Part shown: positions 40,891 through 64,000 of the stretch, in pieces
How positions within the stretch are numbered: the first letter of the stretch is position 1
Layout: every line of letters starts with the position of its first letter
Source: Haliclona indistincta
Taxonomy: Eukaryota; Porifera; Demospongiae; Haplosclerida; Chalinidae
Length of the DNA stretch: 64,000 bases
Direction of reading: 5' to 3'
Assembly (NCBI GenBank): GCA_964017065.1
Contig: OZ024784.1
Location: 3,701,152 to 3,765,151 of the forward strand
Program-made: the position numbers and the translations under genes
The notes under the pieces: generated by a model
Database searches by the model: none
Told to the model about the DNA's origin: nothing
The model's input: only the letters and a program-made list of their open reading frames with translations

Positions 40891-43800
40891 ATGAGCAGCG
40901 AATTGGAAATAATACCACTGCTGTCTGCGTGGGCTAACACGCATTTGACAGCAGCTGGTTGCAGCACTGATAACATACTGACTGGTTTGATGGAAGGGGA
41001 GACAATGAAAGTGCTGCTAGAAAGTATGCAACTGCATGGCTAGCTAGCAGCATGCAAACGTGTATTGTACTCGTCGTTGCAGAGCTTTGCGGATCAGCTC
41101 CTAAACGACTTGGCTCACTGCAAAGGTATGTTCTGTGAAAGCAAGATCCCAAATTGACAATAATCCTTGATAAACTGCAACTGCATGCAGGTTGAAAATA
41201 TCTCAGAAAGTGAACCGAGTGGATTGGTTCATTGATGCACTTAAAGCAAAGTGAGAGCTTGAATTTTTCATGAATTATAATAATTTTTGTTGCTCAGAAA
41301 CAAGCTGCCACAGACATTAAAAATTGACTCTTCGATGTTTGCACATTCCTCAACTGAGCATGTGTGTTACATAGATCAATCATTCACTGTATCTTGTTAT
41401 AACTACACTCTTGTCTCAGGTGTATCCAGTTCTTTGGAACCTCATATCACATGATGCTGCACTGCTGTGGCGAGTAGCTCCCACCTTTCAAAGCCGTTCA
41501 GTTCATCCGCGAGCTCGCATAGCAGAACCTCTGACGGTACGTGACTCACAGAAGTACCAAAATATCGTGTTCAGCGGGATTGATTTCTTTATAGCAAGGA
41601 CCCCATTCCATAACAAAAAGCAATAAAGAGGTAGTGTGAACTGTACATGTCCGGTGCACAAGTCTATTCTCCTGCAGTCAGTCTATCAGTCGGACTCTGG
41701 ACAAAAACTGTATTTAGCTACTTCCATAAGGTGTGTCATTTTATGAAGCTTAGCTAAGGTCTTGTTCTGCTTGTTGATCCTAGAAGAGAGTCGGCTGCAA
41801 TAGATACAGAAGAAATTCTCTTCAACCTGGTCAACTCTCAACTCAGAGTAAGCACCTCAATACAGTGTTATGAATCAAACAGTACTGGGCCCTCTGTACA
41901 TATAGACAGTACCTGAGGGGAAAAGACTGAGAATTGAGGTATTTGACTATTTTTCCATGCTCCGTTCATTGTTTTCACACAGCAACTTGACGACATAGTT
42001 GACAGCAGGTAAGCATTAACATTTGTAAACAATGTGTCACTAGTATGATCATTTTTTCAGAGTGATGTGTGCTCTAGTTAATTCACTTGTACCTGGGACA
42101 TTTACATCAGAAGTACTGCTGAATGACAGGTTGTTATAATACCATGAGCATGTACTGTGTACATATATTATTGCTATACAGGTGGATAATAAATCTTGCA
42201 ATGGACACTGCTGCTAAGATATTCAGAGTTGACACCAAGGTGGATTGCATGCAACTGAATGAGGTACAAACCTGCATGGATGCATGTGTTGAGGCTGTTG
42301 TCACATTCTCTCATAGGGAAATGACATGGGAACTTGTGCATATCTGACATACTTTTTCCTATCAGGATATCAGTTTGCTCAGGCACAGGCCGTTGTAAAG
42401 AGAGTGGTTAGTCACTCCAGTAGCAGTATATAAAATTAATGAATGCTGCAGAATGAGTTGAAGATACTTCTCGAAGATTTGCAAGAGCAAGATAAGGTAC
42501 CAGTGGCAGCATCTCAGGAAAAGAAAGTGTCACCAAGGAAGAGTAGACAGTAAGCTGAAGATCAATCTCACATTCTCTTTACTTTCTACTGTAACAGTAA
42601 AAAGAAAGAAGACAAAGAGAAGAAGTTTCAGGAAGGTACATGTGTGTTAAGATGTGTTCTATAATGGTAATAATAATAACATTTTACATAGAACTAGAAT
42701 GGCTCACAAACACATACAACTTGAAGGAGTGTGAAAAATGGTTATCTGCTGCAGCAAAGGCACAGGCTGAGGTGATGAAGAAGGAAGAGAGATTGAATGT
42801 GTTCATTTAGCTTTGTTATCAGGCCAGGAGACTGATTGCAGAGCAGATGAAACAGAGATTTACAGTCCTCTCTGTCCCTCTCAACACAAGGTTTGCTGGA
42901 AAATTAAACAAATGTTGTACGATGTATCACTTATCTCATGCAGAGCTACAACCATCAATGATCTGTGTGATTCTGCATTCATCAACCTGGTTAGTGTTCC
43001 CCACCTCAAGATGTCTACATACATTTCCATTGTCATGCAGAGTCTAACAATGGGTAACGGATTCTATGCTGTTGACTCAAAAGAGAATTTATGGGTTGGA
43101 CGTCGGTTAGTCGTCAGAAACAAAGAGACAGGTATTCAACTCTGCACTAGCTATCTCTGCATGTCGTACTACCTTTTTACAGGAGAATTTTATGATGACT
43201 TCTCAGGAGTAGAGTGTCCCAAGGGTAAGCAATCCAATATTACACTGTTCTCCTTTTCATTGCATGATTATCTACAGGATCAATCAGAGAGCTCCTTGGC
43301 TTACACCCAACTGACATGGTTGTGGTAGTCGCTTCAAAGTACCCAAAATTTGAGGTACACACACAGTTGTGGATGGTTTATCATTGTGTGTACTGCATGC
43401 TGCAGCTTTTCTTTGAGAGCAGTTCAAGAAATCGGATGCTCCAAGCTGGTAACAGGTGATCAATATGATGTCTATACTAAACGTGACTATTGTGTTATAC
43501 TATAGATTCCTGTATCAGGTGTTTCCAGGTACTCCTAAGCAGTGTGAGAGGTTGTTACGTCAAGCAGCCAAAGCAGGCGACCTAAAGACAGCAGAGAAAC
43601 TGGTACAAAGAGATTCATGCTACTTTTCTCCATCACTATACTTGCCTACAGATCCTCTTCTTCAATGCATCGACTAGTTTTGTCAACAGCAGTGATCCAG
43701 AGACAGGGAACACAGCTCTCCATCTTGCAGCTAGACATGGTCACTTTGTAAGTTACAGACAGTGCAGTGTGTGTCAGTTGGTACCCACCTACTATACAGC

Positions 43801-45756
43801 ACGTAGCACTTCACTTGCTGGTGAACGGAGCAGAAGTAGATAACCAGAACGTTTTGGGCTCCACTCCATTGTTTCTTGCAGTTGAGGGCCTGCACAAGAA
43901 TCTTTATCATGTAAATTAGCTAGTGCATGAGAAAAGTATACGGTACTATCTCTTTTCATAATAGCTGCTACTGGAATGGGAGGCACAGCCAAACATTAAG
44001 AACAGAATCAGTAAGACAGCAATAGAGATCATCAGAAATGCTGAGCAGAGAGAGGACCTCCTGAGTGAGTCATTCTGCAATATTCCTGAAAAACTGCATG
44101 CTATTATCATTCCCAGGCAAGCATGCAAGCTATGTAGAACTAACTCAAAAGCTACACTCCGGAGACACTAGTTACCTAGAGAGAGTGATAGAGCAACATG
44201 TATCAGGAACTAGTCCCTTGGCTAGCCTTGTCAGCAGGTGCAAGACATCGTGTGTGTGTTTAAGCTGTACTACATTGCATTAGGTGTGTTGGTGGTTACA
44301 CTCTATTCCACTGGTCAGCATCACTAGGGTCACTCACAGCAACACAGGTACAAAGATAATATTGCACACTTTTATGTAGCTAAATTTTTATACAATAAGA
44401 TGCTGATCAAAGAGCATGTTGATCCTAACATAACAAGCTCTAGTGGACAAACTCCTCTGCATCTGTCCAGAAACCTTGAGCTGACCCAGGCAAGACAAAT
44501 AAAAATAAATAGTGATTCATTATTCATGCTATAGGTGTTGTTGGATGCTGGCAGTGATGCTAATATTTCCGATAAAGAAGGAAACACTCCACTACACAGT
44601 ATCTGCTCTGATTTGAAATCAAGAGCTGTAGCCCCTGACCTAGTTCGTCTACTGGTATGGTGCATGTGCAGTACGGGAATGATTATACTGACACACGCTA
44701 GGTTTCTGCTGGTGCTGATGTCACTGCATCTAACAATAAGGTACATTATTAACTTTTTGTGGTACGTTATCGCTCGTGTTCTTACAGGGACGACAGGCTA
44801 TCCATTGCGCTGTAGCTGCAGGAATGGAGACAGTGTGTGAGGTACTGCTCTCATCTTCTCGACTAAAGGAGACTGGCAGTGAAAGAGAGAAGGACGATGA
44901 GGTGAAAACCACCGAAATCTCTTGAATTGTTATCACCTCTCTGTACAGGAACCCAGCAGCCTGATTTGTATTGCACTATTAAACCATCATCTCAGCTGTG
45001 CAAAATGGTTTGTGTAATAAGCATACAGCCAAGTCATTCCTTCACAGGTTATCAGATAGAAGTTTCTCATTGAGAATTGGAGAAGCAGAGAAGTTAGCGC
45101 TAAAATTTTTACATCTAGAGACCTCACAAAATGGGTATGCAATGCTCATTAATTTTTAAATCAATGATCACAATACGCCAGCAATGAAATTGTGGAGATA
45201 TTCAGTTTCCTACTAGCACATGGATTAGACATAGGCACTAGTTTTACTGATAATCAAAGGTGAAGCAAACTGACCTCCAAAACCATTGAGTATCTTCCAA
45301 ACAATTAGCCTCCTCCACCTAGCAGCCAGCAGGATCGACCAGCCCAAGCTAGGGGACTTGCTACTCGATGCAGGAGCTGAGGTAGACACCTGTGACAAGA
45401 CCGGCAAGACCCCACTGTTCATCTGCTGCCAACATGCTAATTTCTACCTAGCCAGCAGATTAATAAAACTAGGTGACTACAGCATCATAATACGGAGTCT
45501 GTATCATGTGTGTGATATAGGGGCAGATGTACACTGCAAGGATGTATTAGGAAAAACAGGATTTGACTACATAGCTGACCATAAAGAATGGATCGAAAGT
45601 GGATTCTTTACTGAAGCTACACAGGCCCAGCTAAACAGTAAGATACTGAAAAGCTCAAGATGTGACATTGCAACATGTATTACAGTCTACAGCCTCAAGC
45701 AAGCTAGACTACTGGTGAGAACAATAACAGAGAAAGTGATGGGAAGAATACAGTGA
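40891..45756 (+). CDS. CH-CH / coiled-coil / ankyrin-repeat protein, unusual architecture
   Basis: A long gene of about 25 short exons, not matched to a family I know. Exon 1 begins MSSELEIIPLLSAWANTHL. Joined exons give a first calponin-homology-like domain (AWANTHLTAAG, KVLLESFADQLLNDLAHC, VNRVDWFIDALKAKNK, VYPVLWNLISHD) and a second one (ILFNLVNSQLRTVPEGKRLR, VMCALVNSLVPGTF, WIINLAMDTAAKIFRVDT). A charged coiled coil follows (NELKILLEDLQEQDK to AKAQAEARRLIAEQMKQRF), then a region of unknown fold (MGNGFYAVDSKENLWVGRRL). From about 43500 on there are ankyrin repeats: GNTALHLAARHGHF, GSTPLFLAVEGLHKN, SSSGQTPLHLSRN, KEGNTPLHSICSD, GRQAIHCAVAAGM, LLHLAASRIDQPK and KTGKTPLFICCQHAN. It probably binds actin through the paired CH domains and partners through the ankyrins (inference). 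Two neighbouring genes cannot be fully excluded. Confidence 0.6.
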
Positions 45757-45802
45757 ACACATAGATACAAACTGATAATAGCATAGACATGATTGTACAT
45801 AA

Positions 45803-46623
45803 TCAGTCTTCCATCAAATGAATCTTGTTCCATGGTGGAGTCGAGGTAGATAATCGGTCTTCATTGCGCTTCGGTTGAGGCATTGTGTATGGAAGAAGGC
45901 CTATGAATTAACAAAGAGAGAGAGAGGGATTGAAAAATTATCTAGTTATTGTCACCGTGATCTACTGCCTTTTCAATAGCTGCAACTAGTTTCTTCTGCT
46001 GTAGGCGACACACTCCTTTATTTGAAAAGAGGTCACACAAGTACTTGGTGCAAACGATTTGGTTGACCTGTTTTCCTTGCCTCAAATATTTGACCAGTGT
46101 ATGGAGAAATAAACTGTTTTAATAAATCGACATTCTGTTGGAAACAGTAATAATCAATATGTAGCAAGGACAAAGTACTTGCACCTTATAGGACACGTCA
46201 ACTTCATCACGGCAAATCGGGCAGGGGTTCCCGACCTGTTTGCGGACGTTTCGCTGGTAGGATATAAAGAATCAGTGCATATCAAAGAGGTATGGCAGCT
46301 TACCTTACACCGCAATCTGGTTTTCTAAAGGTATTTAAATATTAAGTTTACGTATGTCATAAGTACACGTTGGTAGGACTTACTGATGGTGGTATAGATC
46401 CCTTGTAGTTCCGTTTGTAGTCTTCCCAGATCAGCTTCTTGGGTTTCTGTTCTAGTTCCTGTGAAGCTATATGACGATCAGCCTTGTAGCCGGCCACTCG
46501 TGTTGAGCACATTCTACTCAGTTGCAGATGAATTCCTAGTCTAGGTAGTGTTTCCCCAAAACTACACAAAAATACGGTAGCCCTAGCTGCAAAATGTGGT
46601 CTCAACATTGAGAAAAGAGCCAT
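45803..46623 (-). CDS. MRPS18B: Mitochondrial ribosomal protein S18B
   Basis: Small-subunit mitoribosome protein of the bS18 family (known). Exons: 46384-46623, a 21-nt exon near 46305-46325 (KTRLRCK), about 46192-46255, two pieces within 45965-46138 separated by a short intron, and a last exon ending at 45803. The N-terminus looks like a mitochondrial targeting region (MALFSMLRPHFAARATVF). Then come KLIWEDYKRNYKGSIPPS, VGNPCPICRDEVDVSYK, NVDLLKQFISPYTGQIF, GVCRLQQKKLVAAIEKAVDHGLLPYTMPQP. The zinc-site cysteines CPIC are kept. The assignment to S18B over S18A or S18C rests on NPCPICRD and HGLLPY. Confidence 0.9.
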
Positions 46624-46721
46624 CACTAGAACGCACGTGAAACTCGAATTAATGCACACCGCACAAATGGGTGGGGCTGCCTGTTTACAACAGTGTCGGT
46701 GAAGTGAGGCAGATGGCCATA

Positions 46722-47355
46722 ATGGGCTGTGGCAGTTCGCATTCAGCTACTGTATGCCCTGAGGAACACAATGTGGAAGAAAACACAGATTACGGTATAG
46801 TGGTGTACGCTTTTAAAGCTTTGAATGATCTGTTTTGTGTACATGTAGGTGGTGATGATGCTACTGTGCAGCTACCATCACCAACTAGACATACAGCACT
46901 AGCGACTGGAAGACAGGATTTAGGAAGAATTGGAGCGAATGTACCCTTAGCTTCGTCTTCACCTGCATTGTTAGTAGAAACTATAAGTTGCAGCCTGTTT
47001 TACCCACACACACCTTAGTACACAAACAGGTGCAGTGCACCCCTTGCCACAGTTTTCTCCAAGACCTCAGACACCATTTCTTCTCTCTCACATTCATTCC
47101 GCCCAGCCTTTAGCGTAAGTACAGCAGTAAATGGCAAGTACAAGTTTAGCATATCTATCACACAGCACTGAATCACAGGTTGAGTTTTTCAAAATGCTCG
47201 ACAGGAAGATAGAAGAGGTCAGATGCAAGATATGTAATAAACTTGTTGAAATTAAAGTTTTGGTATTACTGCAGGGACCAGATTATGCGGAAAATCAACA
47301 CACCAGAAATCAGGACAAGAGAAATAGTAGACAAAAAGCCAGAAATTTGTTATGA
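46722..47355 (+). CDS. C1orf21-like, predicted N-myristoylated protein
   Basis: Five exons fit in phase: 46722-46794, 46849-46986, 47030-47114, 47166-47217 and 47275-47355, giving 142 residues. It begins MGCGSSHSATV, which offers Gly2 for N-myristoylation and Cys3 for palmitoylation. The conserved part is TESQVEFFKMLDRKIEEGPDY (shown here as TESQVEFFKMLDRK then IEEGPDY), which resembles the C-terminus of vertebrate C1orf21 (ESQQEFFRMLDEKIEKGRDY). The middle is low-complexity and its splicing (intron 46987-47029) is uncertain. Function of the family is unknown; membrane association is inferred from the N-terminus. It starts 98 bp from MRPS18B on the other strand, with a CACGTG at 46634-46639 between them. 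Confidence 0.72.
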
Positions 47356-47514
47356 ATTATGATTGGCAATGAAATAATAATAGGAGTCACGCCTAATGGG
47401 GGAATTCCCGTAATCTTGCAACTGCACACCGTCTTTGGTACCACTTGTCTCGTCCCCGCTCTGTTCTATCGCGCAAGACACGAACAGTGTACAGTGAGCA
47501 TACTATATGCTCCA

Positions 47515-56218
<8,704 letters not shown>

Positions 56219-56238
56219 TAATTATAATAATGATGATG

Positions 56239-60157
<3,919 letters not shown>

Positions 60158-60259
60158 TGCGGACAGTTCCCTGATCGAATTGTGTAGTGGTTGCTATAGT
60201 AACAAGTGAGAAAGACAAGTCACGTGCTGTAAATTGCATCAGTGCAGTATAGTATTTAA
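60158..60259. promoter_or_regulatory. Bidirectional promoter, DRC11 / GHITM
   Basis: 102 bp between start codons, with a CACGTG at 60221-60226 (context AGTCACGTGCT). Confidence 0.5.
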
Positions 60260-61593
60260 ATGGCGTCGACACTACTTCTTAGTCGCAGTTTGTTGTCCCG
60301 CGGACACAATGTAGCTATCCATGGTCCTCTGAGGCAAAACATCTCCACGTGGCGAGTGGGAATATGGAGAGGGAAAGTACGAGAGGCTCCTAAACAGAGA
60401 AGACCTGCTTCGACACAGTCAAAGACTGTGACTTGGGAGGAAGGAGCTGTAGCTAAAAAACCTTCTTCATGGACTGGTGAGAGAGAACTCTTTGGATAAA
60501 CATTGATCTAATATACCTGGTTAAACAGGAGACCAGATCGGTAAAGCTTTTCTTGGCGGAGCTGCTCTGTGTGGTATTGGTGCCTTGAGTTTCTATGGGT
60601 TGGGACTGTCTGGAGATACAGGAGCTATTGACAGAGTAATGTGAGAGATTGATCTACTCTATTTGTTGTGCCTCAGTGTATTATAATGAGCTATAAGTGC
60701 CTATTCACTATAGGTACTGGTCACCTGAGGTGCGTCAGAGGATCAACTCAACCTATAGTTATTTCGCTGCTGGTATCGGTATGACTGCTGTGTCTGCCTA
60801 CATGGCCTCACGTGCTGAGTCAGTGATGAGATTTATGATCACACGACCCATCCTGGTATTCCACTAATACTTCTCTCTTCAAACAATCATTTCTCTCATC
60901 ACAGTCTGGTGTATCCTTCCTAGTGGGAGCTATTGGCTCCTCCATTCTGTGTATGTCCATTCCTTACACGACTGAAATGCTCCCAGCAAAAATCACTTCA
61001 TTCGCCTTGTTTAGCTCCGTTATGGGAGCAACAATGGCTCCTCTGGTACTCATGGGAGGTCAGTTCAGACTAGTGATGATGCTAGTCTTTCATCTCCTCC
61101 ACAGGCCCATTGGTTGCACGAGCAGCACTGTATACTGCAGGAGTGGTAGGAGGGCTCAGTCTCACTGCAGCTTGTGCTCCCAGTGAGAAGTTTCTATACA
61201 TGAGTGGACCACTGTCTATTGGGCTCGGAGTGATTGTGGTTACCTCTCTCGGTCAGTCTGACCAATTCTCTAACATTGCCTTTGTGACTGGTAATGGTTG
61301 CAGGTGGATTGTTTCTAGGTCCTGGCTCTGCTTTATACTCTGGGATCCAAGCAATCAGTTTATATGGAGGACTTGTTCTGTTTGGTGGTTTCCTGCTGTA
61401 CGACACTCAGAAGATCATTCATCATGCTGAAAATGACAGAGACTACGACCCTGTGAACAGGTGAGCTGTAGACACACCTGCATGTTGACCCTTCTTATCC
61501 CTATCATCCAGGTCTATGGGGATATATCTGGACACTATCAATATCTTTGTACGTATTCTAACTATTCTCATGAATAGTAACAGAAAGAAGTGA
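60260..61593 (+). CDS. GHITM: GHITM (TMBIM5/MICS1), mitochondrial inner-membrane protein
   Basis: BAX-inhibitor-1 family member of the mitochondrial inner membrane, linked to cristae form and Ca2+/H+ exchange (known). The N-terminus (MASTLLLSRSLLSRGHNVA, rich in Arg and Ser) looks like a mitochondrial presequence. The body has six or more membrane spans: GKAFLGGAALCGIGALSFYG, INSTYSYFAAGIGMTAVSAYM, GVSFLVGAIGSSILCMS, TSFALFSSVMGATMAPLVLM, ALYTAGVVGGLSLTAACAP, MSGPLSIGLGVIVVTSLG, LYGGLVLFGGFLLYDTQKII. The C-terminus is GIYLDTINIFVRILTILMNS with the basic end NRKK. Seven or so exons. Confidence 0.95.
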
Positions 61594-61711
61594 CCTACAT
61601 GTAAAAGAGTTTAATAATAATACTGTTGTTGCTATTGATATACTTGAAATTATTCATCAAACAGTTTGCAAAATTAATCGTATCAACATTATTTATCAGC
61701 ATTTCTAAAAA

Positions 61712-64000
61712 CTAGTCAGACTCCCAAAAACTGTCCTTAGTGGGATTGGTCGCTTTTATTGCTTGTGCCATCTACAACAGACAAGAGTAAAAGATAAATC
61801 TGTGACTACGTGTTGTAAAGTAAATTGTACTCACATGGTCTGTGTATAATTCTGGATCTCGTGGAGGAGGAGTTGGAGGCAATGCAGAATAAGAGAATTC
61901 TTCAGCTGTTTGCGAGTTGCTTCTACTAGCTGAATCAGAACCTTCTTTGTGATTATCTGTTGCTGCCTTCGCATTTTCTTCAGATACGACTGATTCCTTC
62001 TTTGGCTCCATCTCCTTCTTTATTGCTATCTGCGGCTCTTCAACTACCGCTTCTTCTGTAACATCCTCTCTCATATCTGGTGTCTCCCTTACTGCGTTAA
62101 AATCTTCCTCTTTTGCATCAGCTTCTTCCTCTCTCGTATCAGCTTCTTCCTCCTTTGCAAATGCTTCTGTTTTGTTCCCTCTTGTCTCTTCTTCTCTTTC
62201 ACTATCTCCCCCAGTTACTTCCTCTCTTATCTCTGCTTCCTCTCCTTTATTATCTCCTTCCATCTCTTCCAGTCTTGTATTTTCTCTTCTTGCATTAGAT
62301 TCTCTCACTTCCTCTTTTGTATCTTCCTCAGTCACTTCCTCTTTTCTATTATATCCGTCTGTCTCTTTCGAATTCTCTCTCTTAGCTGCACTTGTCTCTT
62401 GCAACTCCACTTCCTCAGCTGCTTCTGTTCTTGTCTTTTCTTTATTAGCTGTAGACGCGTTCATCACATCGTCTGCCTCCTGTAATGCCTCATCTGCCTC
62501 CTTTAGTTCGTTCTCAGCTTTTCTCAATTCTTTCTCTGCATCAATTACTTTCTGTTCTGCCTTTTTAACCCTCTCTTCGGCAGCTTTAAACTTATCTATA
62601 GGCTCCTTGTTGTCTGAAGACACTTCTTGTTGTTCTGCAACCTCTTCTTGCTGTTCTGCAATCTCTCCTTGCTGTTCCATAAGCTCTTCTTGGTGTTCTG
62701 CAACCTCTTCTTGGTGTTCTGCAGCCTCTCCTTGGTGTTCTGCAACCTCTTCTTGCTGTTCTGTAACCACTTCTTGCTGTTCTGTAACCACTTCTTGCTG
62801 TTCTGCAACCTCTTCTTGCTGTTCTGTAACCTCTTCTTGCTGTTCTTCACCTTGTTTTTCAGCTTCTTTTTCCAGCCCATGCAACTTATCTTTCTTCTTC
62901 TTCATTTCAGTTGCAGTAGAGCCATCCAAGCTACCTTGATGTGCAGGAATTGTAGTATCATTTTCTTGAGCAAATGACGACTGAACACCAACAGAAGGAC
63001 TTGTAAAAGTTACCCTCTCCGAGAAAGTACTCTCAGATAGAGGCAGGAATGGTGGCCTCCTACCCATCAGCTAGTATGCAAGAACATTGTGATGACAATA
63101 ATATTTTATGATAATTTCTTACATAGGATAGCTCTGTTTGTGTGTCACTATCTACTGCTGTCTGAGTACTAATGGATCTTGTCTCTGCATCGGTGTTAGT
63201 ACCAGCATCTTGCACTAAAAGGAGGAAAAAATTGTTTTAAACCTGTAAAATGCTGGTTACCATAATTTCTAGTCTGAATGCTAGTGGAGTGGAGTGGATT
63301 GCTTGGTGGCGGTGAAGGAGTTGAGCTGCTAACAGGCACAGGTGGTGCATATGTAAAGCTGGGTTGAGGAGGAGTGGGCTGAGATACTGGGGTTGAAGAA
63401 CGTCTGGCAGATGAGCGCCTATTCGATGTATGAGCCGTTACAGGACGAGCCGTTGTAGACTGTTGAACTGGAGAAGAAGATCTGTCTGCAAGTCGCACGG
63501 TTCGGTGACCAGCCAGTCCTGCAGGGGTTGCTGTTCTAGAAGATGATTTCTGCAGAACAGAAAATCAACCATGATTAGCACAATAATATATTTGTGATAG
63601 GACCTTAGTGTCTTGTAGAGTGCTATGTGATGGTGTGACTGAGATTGATGATATTGAACCATTCAGAGACAAAGAGGAGACTATTAGAAGCATGTGGGAC
63701 ATTTTATCGCAAATCATACTTGTAATTACCAGACTTTCTTGTTCCTCTTCCTTTCCATGCTGAGGCAGGACGTGACGTTGTGCTGTTTTGCATTATTGGA
63801 GCCTGCATCACACAAAATATTTCAGTTACACTATGCATAACCGAAGCACTACCTTTCTTTTTGGTCTTTTGCTACTAGCAGCGCTGTGTTGTGGAGTAGC
63901 AGCAACTGGCGGCTCAGCTCTTACACAGCTCTGTATGAAAAATAGACAAATCAGAACTTGCAAAATGATTGTACAACTTCGTCTATAAGAAGTCGAGCGA
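61712..64000 (-). CDS. Glutamate-rich repeat protein, 5' end outside window
   Basis: Unrecognised protein; the 5' end lies beyond the right edge. From the edge inwards: an exon with SCVRAEPPVAATPQHSAASSKRPKRK (about 63853-63932), Ser/Thr/Pro/Arg-rich exons (SSSRTATPAGLAGHRTVRLAD, ARRSSTPVSQPTPPQPSF), TDAETRSISTQTAVDSDTQTE, then a large exon (about 61837-63070) starting GRRPPFLPLSESTFSERVTF. That exon has heptad repeats of the form EEVxEQQ, then a charged coiled coil (KAAEERVKKAEQKVIDAEKE) and a Glu-rich low-complexity stretch. The last exon encodes MAQAIKATNPTKDSFWESD and stops at 61712. Composition is that of a structural or cytoskeletal coiled-coil protein, but I infer no function. Confidence 0.75.
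62625..62850 (-). repeat. 21-bp coding minisatellite (heptad repeat)
   Basis: About ten tandem copies of a 21-bp unit (consensus on the forward strand TGTTCTGCAACCTCTTCTTG plus C), each encoding seven residues of the type EEVAEQQ, in the glutamate-rich gene. The unit length of 21 keeps both the reading frame and the coiled-coil heptad, so copy number can vary without breaking the protein. Confidence 0.9.

Noticed and set aside
42785..42825. A 24-bp intron (or a stop at about 42810) within the CH-ankyrin gene
   Set aside because: A 24-bp intron would be far shorter than any other here. An upstream donor (GAG|GTGATG) gives a 54-bp intron and keeps the coiled coil in frame.
62172..62939. 255-residue forward ORF rich in Ser and Cys opposite the Glu-rich gene
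   Set aside because: It is the mirror of a low-complexity minus-strand exon; composition follows from the 21-bp repeat.

Overview
This is a piece of nuclear genome from an animal with a very compact, intron-rich genome. It is most likely a sponge (demosponge type), but that placement is inference: it rests on introns mostly 40-150 bp long, intergenic gaps mostly under 300 bp, an AT-rich background, and a set of metazoan genes that are recognisable but divergent (BRK1, LRRK-type ROCO kinase, TADA1, SELENOF, PGAP4, DNAAF5, DRC11). I see no bacterial operon, CRISPR array, rRNA or tRNA gene. Gene models were built by joining exons by hand across GT..AG junctions, using homology to known animal proteins. 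Coordinates give the span from the ATG to the stop codon; UTRs are mostly not included.

Layout, left to right: PPP1R21 (-, runs off the left edge); SELENOF (-, a true selenoprotein with an in-frame TGA and a SECIS candidate); RPL35 (+); PRPF38B (+); a cytosolic sulfotransferase (-); TADA1 (-); a FAM174-like membrane protein (+); DNAAF5 (-); SMIM30-like micropeptide (+); ANAPC2 (-); a FUBP/KHSRP-type KH protein (-); ACTR6 (+); an unrecognised 53-residue membrane peptide (-); EXOSC4 (+); intronless ETF1/eRF1 (-); intronless PGAP4 (+); GTDC1/QTMAN (+); SKIC2 (-); BRK1 (+); SMC1A (-); an unusual CH-CH-coiled coil-ankyrin protein (+); MRPS18B (-); a C1orf21-like myristoylated protein (+); an LRRK-type ROCO kinase (+); DRC11/IQCA1 (-); GHITM/TMBIM5 (+); and a glutamate-rich, repeat-bearing unknown protein (-, runs off the right edge).

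The genes are mainly housekeeping and do not form one pathway: RNA processing and decay (PRPF38B, EXOSC4, SKIC2, FUBP), translation (RPL35, MRPS18B, ETF1), chromatin and cell cycle (TADA1, ACTR6, SMC1A, ANAPC2), cilia (DNAAF5, DRC11), and membrane or secretory functions (SELENOF, PGAP4, SMIM30). Ten gene pairs are head-to-head with only 74-273 bp between start codons. Seven of these ten shared promoters contain a CACGTG E-box.

Non-genic structure: a 183-bp MITE-like element in a PPP1R21 intron; a 320-bp foldback element in the largest SKIC2 intron I noted, in its 3' part; a ~490-bp CT microsatellite filling an LRRK intron; and a 21-bp coding minisatellite in the last gene. The most notable items are the intact selenoprotein signal pair in SELENOF, the CH/ankyrin fusion protein, and the repeated E-box-bearing divergent promoters.
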